Shown here piece by piece: positions 36,776-44,576 of a DNA stretch of 64,000 nt. The stretch is from AP-15 sp963702685 (GTDB lineage: Bacteria > Pseudomonadota > Alphaproteobacteria > ATCC43930 > CGMCC-115725), in assembly GCA_963702685.1 (NCBI GenBank), contig CAVPDQ010000027.1:124001-188000 (forward strand). The letters are read 5' to 3'. The translations under genes were made by a program, and so were the position numbers. Position 1 is the stretch's first letter. Each line of letters opens with the position of its first letter. The notes beneath the pieces were generated by a model. The model saw nothing but the letters and a program-made list of their open reading frames with translations, was not told the DNA's origin and did no database searches.

Positions 36776-37207
36776 TCAATGCGTGGACCGCCGCGCTCTA
36801 CCCGGTGCGATCAACGGCAGACGAGGAAAATAGCTGCGATAACGAGCCGCATCGCGGGTCAGCAGCCGGTAACCGGCGACCGCGGCGTGAGCGCCGATAA
36901 AAAAATCCGGCAGCGGCGAGCGCTTCGCTCCCCCTCGCCGACGATAAGCAAGAAAACATTTGCCGGCGAGAAATGCGGCTTCGTAGGGAATCGCTTCACG
37001 CTCGATCATTTCCTTTGGCAGCGCCGCCTCCAAATCCTCGATGCGCGTATAGCGAATCGACACTTCCGCGTAGATGATCGGATTGATGACGAGGCGAGAG
37101 TGATCAGCCGCCTGCTCGACAGCGTTTGCCGACCACGAATACCAGCGCGCGTCTTCGGTCATCAGGTCGAGCAGCACGTTGCTGTCGACCAGTATGGCAG
37201 GCATCAT
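36776..37207 (-). CDS. vapC: PIN-domain toxin VapC
   Basis: This 143-residue PIN-domain protein has the first acidic residue in AILVDSNVLLDLM, a second in NPIIYAEVSIRY and the third in SPLPDFFIGAHAAV, which is the metal-binding set of VapC RNases. The C-terminal LLTRDAARYRSYFP is a usual PIN ending. It overlaps vapB by 4 bases (ATGA), so the two are coupled. VapC proteins cleave tRNA or rRNA; this one's target is unknown. Confidence 0.9.
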   Translation of the reverse strand: MMPAILVDSNVLLDLMTEDARWYSWSANAVEQAADHSRLVINPIIYAEVSIRYTRIEDLEAALPKEMIEREAIPYEAAFLAGKCFLAYRRRGGAKRSPLPDFFIGAHAAVAGYRLLTRDAARYRSYFPRLPLIAPGRARRSTH

Positions 37208-37437
37208 TCATCGCGCGTCAGCGCCATGATGGCGTCAGTGCCCATGGCGACATCACCGCGTCCCCGCAAACGAGCGACAAGTCGCGCGCCGCGACCCGGC
37301 TTGCTGCCTGAGCTAGCCGGGACAATTCGCACCACCTTGCCGTCGAATTCGAAATCCACCTCGGTGTGTGGCAGCAGGCCGGCCCGCTCGCGGATATCGA
37401 CCGGTATCGTCACCTGCCCCTTTGAGGTGATGCGCAT
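37204..37437 (-). CDS. vapB: AbrB-type antitoxin VapB
   Basis: This 77-residue protein starts MRITSKGQVTIPVDIRERAG, the SpoVT/AbrB DNA-binding hairpin, then has EVDFEFDGKVVRIVP and a basic stretch SGSKPGRGARLVARLRGRG that probably wraps the toxin. I chose ATG 37437, which yields the conserved start; the frame upstream is not conserved-looking. It forms a pair with vapC and normally represses its own promoter, which should lie in 37438-37503. Confidence 0.9.
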   Translation of the reverse strand: MRITSKGQVTIPVDIRERAGLLPHTEVDFEFDGKVVRIVPASSGSKPGRGARLVARLRGRGDVAMGTDAIMALTRDE

Positions 37438-37503
37438 GCCACTTTCCTTACTCTTGCACGTAAGAATAGAGGCACTCGCCAGCTCACCGCAAGGTGGCAT
37501 CTG

Positions 37504-39279
37504 TCAAAGGGCGGCGAGGGCGGCGGCGGTGTCGGGGGGGAGAATGGCGCGCTCGATGTGGCGACGGTGCCAGAGCGCGTAAAAGAGGAGGTTCCAGGCG
37601 GCGCGGCCGGCGCGTCTTTGCGAGGCGGCGGCGAACAGCGCCTCCACCGCGTCGGGGCGACAGAATTCGGCAACCGCCGGCGAGCGCGCGACGAGCGGCC
37701 CGATCGCATCGGCGCGGCGCGCGATCCATTGCCCGACCGGCACGGTAAAGCCGCGTTTGCGGGCGAGCGGGCCGGCCTGTGGCAAATGGTCGGCGAGCCA
37801 GCGGCGCAGCAGCCATTTGCCGAGCCCGCGCCGCACCTTCAGCTCGTCCGGGAGGCGAAATGCGAGCGCCGCCAGCTCCGGATCGAGATAGGGTGTGCGG
37901 CCCTCCGCACCATGCGCCATCAGGCAGCGGTCGAGCTTGGTCAAGAGGTCGTTCGGCAGCCAATCGGCGCAATCGACCGCCTGGGCCACCTGCAGCGGGG
38001 TGCGGCCGTGTCCCTCCAGGCGAAGCTCGGCCGAGACGATGCCGTCGCGCCAGCCGGCCGGCTCGCCGCGCAGCACGCCGAGCCCGTCGAGCACGCCATG
38101 CGCCCGCGGGCGCCTCCCACCCGCCCACCAGGGGCGCATGACGCTGCGGTAGCGGCCGTAGCCGGCAAAAAGCTCATCCCCGCCCTCGCCCGAAAGGATC
38201 ACCTTGAGCCCCGCCGCGCGTGCCGCGCGGGCCAGCGCCCAGGTCGGCACGATCGCATAATCGGCGGTCGGATCGTCCACCGCGGACACGATCTCCGGCA
38301 GCAGCTGCCAGAATTCCGCCTCGCCGAGCACGATTTCGACGTGCTCGGCGCCGACCGCCTGCGCCGCTGCGCGCGCTGCGGCGCGCTCGTCCACAACCTC
38401 GCTTTCGGCAAAGCCGATCGTGAACGCCTTGACCGGGTGCTCGCCGAGCCGCGCCATCATCGCCAGCACCGCCGTCGAATCGATGCCGCCCGACAAAAAC
38501 ATGCCAAACGGCACATCGGCGCGCTGATGCAGGCGCACGCTGTCGGAGAGCGCGGTGTCGATCCGGGCCAGCGCCTCGTCCTCGCCGAATGCCTCCGGCC
38601 CCGCTTCCGGCAACGCGGCGCGCCGCCGGCGCTCGACGACGCGCCCCTGGCGCACGACGACCGTTTCGCCCGGCAATACCCGGTTGATGCCGGCAAAGAT
38701 CGTTTCGCGCCCGGTGGTGAATTGCATCTGCATCAATTCGTTGCGCACCGGCGGGACGAGCCGTGGCGCCACGATGCCTGCCTCGATCAGCGCCCCGGGC
38801 TCGGAGGCGAAGGCGAAGCCCCCCGGCGTCTCGGCGTAGTAGAGCGGCTTGATGCCGAACGGGTCGCGGGCGAGGACCAGGCGGCCGGTCGCCGGATCAT
38901 GCAGCGCCAACGCGTACATGCCGCGCAGATGCCGGGTAAAATCGAGCCCGTGCCGGCGATAGAGGTGCAGCGGCAGCTCGCAATCCGACTGGGTCGAGAA
39001 CAGCTCCGGGTGCCCGGCGCCGATTTCCCGGCGCAGCTCGATGTAATTGTAGATCTCGCCATTGCAGATCAAAGACGCCCCGCCCGGCTCGTGCAGCGGC
39101 TGGTCGCCGGTCGCCAGATCGATGATCGCGAGCCGGGTTTGCACCATGCCGACATCGGCCGAGCGATATCGACCGTCGCCATCCGGGCCGCGATGGCGCA
39201 GCGCCGCTTCCATCGCCCGCAGCGGCGCCGATGGCGGCGGCGCGCCGTCGAAAGTCATCAACCCGGCGATGCCGCACAT
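37504..39279 (-). CDS. asnB: Asparagine synthase-like (glutamine-hydrolysing) amidotransferase
   Basis: This 591-residue protein begins MCGIAGLMTF, with Cys2 as the glutaminase nucleophile, has the GATase motif RHRGPDGDGRY and NGEIYNY, and the synthetase pyrophosphate loop SGGIDS at 263-268 followed by SGEGGDELFAGYGRY. EGRTPYLDPELA near the C-terminus is also conserved. It belongs to the exopolysaccharide-associated AsnB branch, many of which amidate uronic acids or are of uncertain substrate. It is the last gene of a leftward glycosyltransferase cluster and overlaps the preceding stop by one base (TGATG). Confidence 0.9.
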   Translation of the reverse strand: MCGIAGLMTFDGAPPPSAPLRAMEAALRHRGPDGDGRYRSADVGMVQTRLAIIDLATGDQPLHEPGGASLICNGEIYNYIELRREIGAGHPELFSTQSDCELPLHLYRRHGLDFTRHLRGMYALALHDPATGRLVLARDPFGIKPLYYAETPGGFAFASEPGALIEAGIVAPRLVPPVRNELMQMQFTTGRETIFAGINRVLPGETVVVRQGRVVERRRRAALPEAGPEAFGEDEALARIDTALSDSVRLHQRADVPFGMFLSGGIDSTAVLAMMARLGEHPVKAFTIGFAESEVVDERAAARAAAQAVGAEHVEIVLGEAEFWQLLPEIVSAVDDPTADYAIVPTWALARAARAAGLKVILSGEGGDELFAGYGRYRSVMRPWWAGGRRPRAHGVLDGLGVLRGEPAGWRDGIVSAELRLEGHGRTPLQVAQAVDCADWLPNDLLTKLDRCLMAHGAEGRTPYLDPELAALAFRLPDELKVRRGLGKWLLRRWLADHLPQAGPLARKRGFTVPVGQWIARRADAIGPLVARSPAVAEFCRPDAVEALFAAASQRRAGRAAWNLLFYALWHRRHIERAILPPDTAAALAAL

Positions 39280-40389
39280 CAGCGGGCCAGCCGGTCGAAA
39301 AAATCGCGGTAGCGGGCGACGACCGCCGCCTCGGTGAACCGGGCTTCGTAGGCGCGCCGGCCGGCCTGGCCGAGCCGCCGACGCAACATCGGATCCTCGC
39401 ACAGCGCCTCGATCGCTGCGGCCAGCGCCGCCGGACCCCCGCCCGGCTCTGCCGGCAACGGCACCAGGAGGCCGTTCTCGCCGTCGCGGATCAGCCCCCG
39501 CGGTCCGTCGCTGGCGGTGGCGACGACCGGGATGCCGGCCGACCAGGCCTCGATCACGACATTGCCCAAGGGCTCGTGCAACGACGGGCATACCAAAAAA
39601 TCGGCATTTGCCAGCAATGCCGGGACATCCTCGCGCCAGCCGAGAAACCGCACCCGGCCGCCGAGGCCGAGCCTCGCTGCGAGGGTTTCGAGAGACGGGC
39701 GCAGCGGGCCTTCGCCGGCGATCGCGAGCCGCACCTTTGGGGTCCGAGCCAGCGCTTCGAGCAGCAGCCCAAACCCTTTGTTCGGATGCAGGCGACCAAG
39801 CGCCAGACCATATGGATGCTCGCCGGATGGATGCTCGCCGGATCGATGCCCGCCGGATCGGATGCTCGCCGGATGGATGCTCGCCGGATGGATGCTCGCC
39901 GGCCGCTCGGGGCTGGACCGGGACGGCGCGCGCATCGGGGACAAAATTCGGCAGATGCTCGATCCGATCCCGCGGCCAGCCCGCGGCGACCGCATAATCG
40001 ACGATGGCGCTGGTGTTGCCGATCAGCCGGTCGCAACGCCGGTAGAATTTCAAATCGTAATACCCCCCGAGCCGGGCAACATGCATGAAATCGCCGCGCG
40101 GGCAAAGCCGGGTCGCGCGGCTCATCCAGGTCAGGACGATATCGGGGCGCCAGCGCGCGATCTCGCGGCGGAAGGCGAGCCGGGTGGCCAGATCGAGCGG
40201 ACCGCCGAAACGATGCTCGGCCACCGCCACGCCGGCGGCGCGCAGGCTTTGCGCGCGGGTGGCATCGCGGCGGATCAGCACGCGCTGGGTCTCGCCCGCA
40301 CGCTGCAGCGCCGCCGCCAGCCGCACAAAAAAGGTTTCGGCACCGCCATGCCGCGCCCCGGCGATCGCCTGCAGCAGCCGCCGGCTCAA
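39279..40389 (-). pseudogene. GT4-like glycosyltransferase with internal pentapeptide repeats and frameshift
   Basis: The N-terminal half, from a probable TTG start at 40389 (SRRLLQAIAGARHGGAETFF), continues to HLPNFVPDARAVPVQPRA. Six 15-base repeat units follow (39812-39902), encoding GEHPS-type pentapeptides, but one unit has 16 bases, so the C-terminal half (YGLALGRLHPNKGFGLLLEA, EPLGNVVIEAWSAGIPVVAT) lies in another frame. Without the extra base the protein would be one GT-B enzyme with the repeats in the linker between its two Rossmann domains. The TTG start overlaps the preceding stop. The true state depends on whether the extra base is real. Confidence 0.75.
39812..39902 (-). repeat. 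Six-unit 15-base tandem repeat within a glycosyltransferase gene
   Basis: Six units with consensus ATGGATGCTCGCCGG (plus strand) lie head to tail. Units 1, 2, 5 and 6 are identical, unit 3 differs by two bases, and unit 4 is ATCGGATGCTCGCCGG with one extra base. Because 15 is a multiple of three, changes in copy number keep the frame and would vary the number of GEHPS pentapeptides. Confidence 0.9.
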
Positions 40390-41416
40390 CGCATCAATGT
40401 CTCGAACCGGGCGGCAACCATGTCCCAGCTGAGCCCGCGCTGGTCGGCGAGGGCAGCAAGGTGCCAGCGCCGCCACAGCGCGTCGTCGCGCAAAACCGAC
40501 ACCGCCGCCGCGACAAAATCATCATCGCTCGCCGCAACCCGGCCGGTGACGCCGTCGATCACCCGCTCGCCGACGGCTCCCAGCGGCTGGACGACGGCCG
40601 GCACGCCCATCGCCTGCGCCTCGGCCAAGGCGAGGCAAAAGGTCTCGCCGGGATCGCCGCGGTAGAGCATCACCCGCGCGCCGGCGAGGGCTGCCGCCAG
40701 GACCTCGCGGCCGACCGGCGCAAAGCGCCGCACGCCGCAATCCGGCGAGCCGATCGGCGTCGTGCGAGAATTGCTTCGATCGGACCGGGCCGCGCGGCAC
40801 CGCCATAGACCGCCGCACCGGCGTAGATGTGCAGCTCGGCCTGCGGCACCGCGGGCGCAATGCGCGCGACCCACAGATCGAGCAGCCAATCGAGGCCGCG
40901 CAGCGGGTTCGAGGTGAAGATCGCGCGCGGCGGCGGCGGCTCGCGCGCCGTCGCCTGGCGAAACCGATCGAGAATGCCGTAAGGGATGATCTGCCGGCCG
41001 GCGCAAGGAAGCCACGCCGGGATCGTCTGCGCGTGATACGCCCCGGTGGCGACCAGGATCGGCCGCCAGCGCGCGAGCCGCCACAGATTGCGCGGCTTTT
41101 TCAAATAGCCCGCCGGGTTGTGCAACCAGAACAACCGGTCGCCGGGCGCCGTCGGACCTGTCCGATCACGCGATGCCCGCGATTGCCGATATAGAGGTCG
41201 CAGACGGTCGGCATCGGCTCGGCAAAAGCATCCCAGCGCACCCCTTTGTGGATCAGCGGGGCGGCGCAGCGGTTGCGCACCTCGACCCTGTGCCCGCGCG
41301 CCGCGAAGGCTTCGGCAAGCGCCACAAACGCCGTTTCGGCGCCGCCCAACGGGCGCGGTTTCGGCCATGCGGCCGTCAAAGGCGATGCCGTCATCGGCCA
41401 TCACCACGCTCGCCAT
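40386..41416 (-). pseudogene. GT4-like glycosyltransferase with three frameshifts
   Basis: The start (MASVVMADDGIAFDGRMAET) is at ATG 41416, directly overlapping the preceding stop. A shift near 41350 leads to LGGAETAFVALAEAFAARGH. A second near 41150 leads to RLFWLHNPAGYLKKPRNLWR and the following GT-B core (AIFTSNPLRGLDWLLDLW). A third near 40765 leads to ALAGARVMLYRGDPGETFCL and the C-terminus LSWDMVAARFETLMR. Read together these make one complete GT4-like enzyme. Three shifts in a gene otherwise free of decay suggest base-calling errors. Confidence 0.72.
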
Positions 41417-42216
41417 CACTCCCCGGCTTCGCGATGCAGCTCCGGCCCCTCATCGGTGTCGAAACGAGCTTTCAGATAAGAGAGTATCGGGTAGAGCGCG
41501 GCGCACAGCGCGATCAGAAAGCCCCAGGGCCCTTCGCGATACCCCTTGCGGCCGATGTAGCATTTCCAGAACCGCGACGCGATCCGGCGCAGATTTCGAC
41601 CATAGCTGCCGATATCGCCGCTGTCGCGCAGGTCCTGTGCGTGCGCGCTCGTATAGCGGTCGAGCCGGCGCAACAGATCGGAAATGTCGCGGTCGACATA
41701 ATGGGCGATGCGACCCGAAAGTGAGGCACCTTGCGGCCCCGACAGCGACACCGATGGATGCACGCGCTGGGCGCCCCAAATCTTGGCGCCTTTGCAGAAA
41801 AGGGCAGCATGGGCCGACCGGCCGAAGGAGCCGCCCCAGCCCCACCGGACCAGGCGCCCGCCGACGTAATTGTCTACGGGGACCAGATGCCACGCGGCCA
41901 CGGAACCGGCGACTGCTCGGCGAATCTCGTCGGCCAGCTGCGGCGGCACCCTCTCGTCGGCGTCGATCTCGAGTATCCACTTCCCTCGGCAGGCGTCGAT
42001 CCCGGCGTGCCGGCGCGGCCCTTCACGCTCCCAAGCGCCTTCGACCAGGCGGTCGGTGAAACCGGCCGCGATCTCGCGCGAGCGGTCGTCGCAGCGGTCG
42101 AGCACGACGACGATCTCGTCGGCAAAGGCGAGAGCGGCGAGACAATCGGCGAGCTGGCGCTCCTCGTTGTGGGCGACGACGAGGGCCGAAAGGCGCGGCG
42201 GTTCTGCCCTATTCAC
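41416..42216 (-). CDS. GT2 glycosyltransferase (WaaE/KdtX-like)
   Basis: This 266-residue GT2-family enzyme opens PRLSALVVAHNEERQLADCL and AFADEIVVVLDRCDDRS, has the DXD-containing KWILEIDADERVPPQLADEI, and a C-terminal membrane-associated helix (GPWGFLIALCAALYPILSYL). The layout matches the WaaE/KdtX branch that adds a hexose to the lipopolysaccharide inner core. The GTG start at 42216 overlaps the stop of the heptosyltransferase gene by 4 bases. Donor and acceptor sugars are not known. Confidence 0.85.
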   Translation of the reverse strand: MNRAEPPRLSALVVAHNEERQLADCLAALAFADEIVVVLDRCDDRSREIAAGFTDRLVEGAWEREGPRRHAGIDACRGKWILEIDADERVPPQLADEIRRAVAGSVAAWHLVPVDNYVGGRLVRWGWGGSFGRSAHAALFCKGAKIWGAQRVHPSVSLSGPQGASLSGRIAHYVDRDISDLLRRLDRYTSAHAQDLRDSGDIGSYGRNLRRIASRFWKCYIGRKGYREGPWGFLIALCAALYPILSYLKARFDTDEGPELHREAGE

Positions 42217-43172
42217 GCGGCGTCGCTCGCGGTCGCGCCCAGAAGGCGGCACGCGGCCGCCGCGACGGCATCGACCGACAGACCGTCCATCAGCGTGTCG
42301 GTGGTGCGATGGTCGAAGCCCGGGCCGAACATCGTTTCGGGCGCGTCGGTGCTGCGGACAAAGGCGGCGCGCAGGCCCCACGGCGCGTATTGATCGACCG
42401 GGCTCGGCCCGAAGAGGCCGAGCGTCGGCGCTCCTGCGGCGGCAGCGATATGCATCAGCCCGGTGTCGTTGCCGACGAAAAGCGTGCAGCGCCGCAGCAC
42501 CGCCGCCGCCGTCAGCAGATCGACCTGGCCGACGAGGTCGATCCGCCGATCACGCGGGATCGCCGCCAGCACCGGCGCGGCTTGCGCCCGCTCGTGACCC
42601 GCCGCCATGATCGCCACTCGCGCGCCGGGCAGCGGGCCATCGGGCGCGGTCAGGCGCTTCGACAATTCGGCAAAACGCTCGGCCCGCCACTCTTTGCCGC
42701 GCCAATTCGCCGCCGGACCGATGGCCAGGACCGGCCCGCCCGGCGGGACCAATCCGGCGGCGGTTCTCTCGTGCCGTGCCGTGGTCCACAGCACCGGGTG
42801 GGGCGGCGGATCGAGCTCGAACAGCCGACCGAGCTGGCGCACCCGGTGCTCGCGCAAATCGCCCTTTGCCATCACCCGGCGCTCGCCGACGCGCAGCATC
42901 CAGACGAGCGCCGAGCCGCGCAAATCGATCGCGATATCCCAACGCCGGCCGGCGGTTCGGCAATAGAGCGGCAGCCAGTGCGCCGACCAGGGGCGCTTCG
43001 CCATGACGATGATCCGTTCGAGGCCGGGCACCGCTTCGAACAGCGGCGCCGCCAGCGGCCCGGCGACGATCGTCAGCCGACCTCCCGGATGCCGCTCGAT
43101 CAGGTGCGACAGCAGACCCGTCGACAGCACGGCATCGCCGATGCGCGTCGCGGTGACAAAGAGTATGCGCAT
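42213..43172 (-). CDS. GT9 heptosyltransferase-like glycosyltransferase
   Basis: This 319-residue GT9-family protein opens MRILFVTATRIGDAVLSTGL and carries ALVWMLRVGERR, AIGPAANWRGKEWRAERFA and the C-terminal LFVGNDTGLMHIAAAAGAPT with LFGPSPVDQYAPWG, the typical donor-site block of heptosyltransferases. It probably acts on the lipopolysaccharide core at the inner face of the cytoplasmic membrane. It is the first gene of the leftward cluster and is divergent from ygfZ, so the cluster promoter should lie in 43173-43256. Confidence 0.88.
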   Translation of the reverse strand: MRILFVTATRIGDAVLSTGLLSHLIERHPGGRLTIVAGPLAAPLFEAVPGLERIIVMAKRPWSAHWLPLYCRTAGRRWDIAIDLRGSALVWMLRVGERRVMAKGDLREHRVRQLGRLFELDPPPHPVLWTTARHERTAAGLVPPGGPVLAIGPAANWRGKEWRAERFAELSKRLTAPDGPLPGARVAIMAAGHERAQAAPVLAAIPRDRRIDLVGQVDLLTAAAVLRRCTLFVGNDTGLMHIAAAAGAPTLGLFGPSPVDQYAPWGLRAAFVRSTDAPETMFGPGFDHRTTDTLMDGLSVDAVAAAACRLLGATASDAA

Positions 43173-43256
43173 TTCGCCGATCCGCGCGTCTTATACCGCG
43201 CCACTTCGCGGCTTGCCAAGAATGCGGCCCGGCCCTACCTCTACATTCCTCAGACC

Positions 43257-44156
43257 ATGGCCAACCCAGCTTTTGTCGTGCTCGACGGTCGCGGAGCGCT
43301 CGCCGTCTCCGGACCTGATCGCCGCATCTTCCTGCAAGGACTCGTTTCGAACGATGTCGAGCAGGTCGACGCGACGCAGGCGCGCTATGCCGCGCTGCTG
43401 ACCGCGCAAGGGAAGTATCTGCACGATTTCATGATGGTTGGGCGGGACGACGCCATTCTGCTCGATGCCGAGGCGTCCCGTCTCGCCGATCTCGCGCGCC
43501 GGCTGTCGATCTACCGGCTGCGCGCCAAGGTGACAATCGCCGCCGAGCCCGCGCTTGCCGTGGCGGCGGTGTTTGGCGCCGGCGCCCTGGCTGCGCTGGG
43601 TCTGCCCGACGAGCCCGGAGCGGCACGGCGCTTCGGCCCCGGTATCGCATTTGTCGATCCGCGGCTCGCCGCCCTTGGTGCCCGCTGCATCCTGCCGCGC
43701 GAGACGATGCGCGCAGCCCTTGCCGAGAACGGCATCGCCGAAGCCGACTTTGCCGACTATGACCGCCTGAGGCTCGGGCTCGGCGTGCCGGACGGCAGTC
43801 GCGACCTGATCGTCGAAAAATCGATCCTGCTCGAATCGGGCTTTGACGAATTGCACGGCGTCGATTGGCACAAGGGCTGCTATATGGGCCAGGAGCTGAC
43901 CGCACGCACCAAATATCGCGGTCTCGTCCGAAAGCGGTTGCTGCCGGTCGACATCGCCGGTCCCGTCCCGGCGCCCGGGACGATTGTACTAGCCGATGGC
44001 CGCGAGGCCGGCGAGATGCGGTCGAGCTGCGGGGCGCGCGGCTTGGCGCTGCTGCGGATCGAGCCGGTGCGGGAAAATCGGCGGCTGGTAGCGGGCGACG
44101 CCGTTCTATTTCCGCGACTGCCCGATTGGCTGCGGCTCGAAACCGACGCCGGCTGA
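43257..44156 (+). CDS. ygfZ: Folate-binding protein YgfZ/GcvT-like
   Basis: This 299-residue protein has the YgfZ signature KGCYMGQELTAR with Cys208, and the N-terminal LDGRGALAVSGPDRRIFLQG plus YAALLTAQGKYLHDFM. YgfZ binds folate and supports assembly or repair of certain iron-sulfur enzymes. I chose ATG 43257, where the conserved region begins, although the frame is open far upstream in the antisense of the glycosyltransferase gene. It stands alone on the plus strand, divergent from the polysaccharide cluster. Confidence 0.92.
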   Translation: MANPAFVVLDGRGALAVSGPDRRIFLQGLVSNDVEQVDATQARYAALLTAQGKYLHDFMMVGRDDAILLDAEASRLADLARRLSIYRLRAKVTIAAEPALAVAAVFGAGALAALGLPDEPGAARRFGPGIAFVDPRLAALGARCILPRETMRAALAENGIAEADFADYDRLRLGLGVPDGSRDLIVEKSILLESGFDELHGVDWHKGCYMGQELTARTKYRGLVRKRLLPVDIAGPVPAPGTIVLADGREAGEMRSSCGARGLALLRIEPVRENRRLVAGDAVLFPRLPDWLRLETDAG

Positions 44157-44171
44157 GAGAGCGTCCCGCAA

Positions 44172-44576
44172 CTACTGCCCGGGCTGGTTCAGCTGCTGCT
44201 GGATCTCGCGGCTGCGGCGGGTGGCGGGGCTGACGCCGGCACGGTCGCGCCGTTGCTGCTCCCGCTCCAGCCCACTGCGGTAGGTGCCCAGCTTCTGCTG
44301 ATCGACCGGGGCCGGGTATTGCGTCTGCGGGTAGGAGGGAGCCGCCCGCTCGGGGATCATGAACACCGGTCCGGGCTGGGTCAGGATCGGTGACAGGCTC
44401 GGCGGCGGCGCGGGTGCCGGACCCGGGTTGATCGGTGGCGCCAACGGCGCCGGGGTCGGCGCTGCCGTGATCGCGGGCGGCGGCAGAAAAACCGGACCAT
44501 GCAATTGTGCACCGGCGGCGTCGCCGGCCCACAGCGTCGGCAGCAGCAACGCGGCCCCGATGGCCCCTCTGGTCAC
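44172..44576 (-). CDS. Exported proline-rich hypothetical protein
   Basis: This 134-residue protein has a signal peptide (TRGAIGAALLLPTLWAGDAA), a Pro/Ala/Gly-rich central part (PAITAAPTPAPLAPPINPGP) and a charged C-terminus with many Arg and Gln (SGLEREQQRRDRAG, REIQQQLNQPGQ). The GTG start at 44576 overlaps the stop of ppdK by 4 bases, so it should be co-translated with that gene. Its function is not recognised. Confidence 0.65.
   Translation of the reverse strand: MTRGAIGAALLLPTLWAGDAAGAQLHGPVFLPPPAITAAPTPAPLAPPINPGPAPAPPPSLSPILTQPGPVFMIPERAAPSYPQTQYPAPVDQQKLGTYRSGLEREQQRRDRAGVSPATRRSREIQQQLNQPGQ

Noticed and set aside
39812..39902. Possible CRISPR array
   Set aside because: The units are 15 bases and directly adjacent with no unique spacers; this is a tandem coding repeat. 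No CRISPR array or cas gene was found in the window.
37504..40476. A 990-residue apparent fusion of a glycosyltransferase and an asparagine synthase
   Set aside because: The fusion arises only because the extra base in the repeat array puts the glycosyltransferase N-terminus in frame with asnB. The middle 200 residues read as nonsense, while a second frame there gives the proper glycosyltransferase C-terminus.
42309..43256. N-terminal extension of ygfZ of over 300 residues
   Set aside because: It is the antisense of the GT9 gene. The conserved YgfZ sequence starts at 43257.
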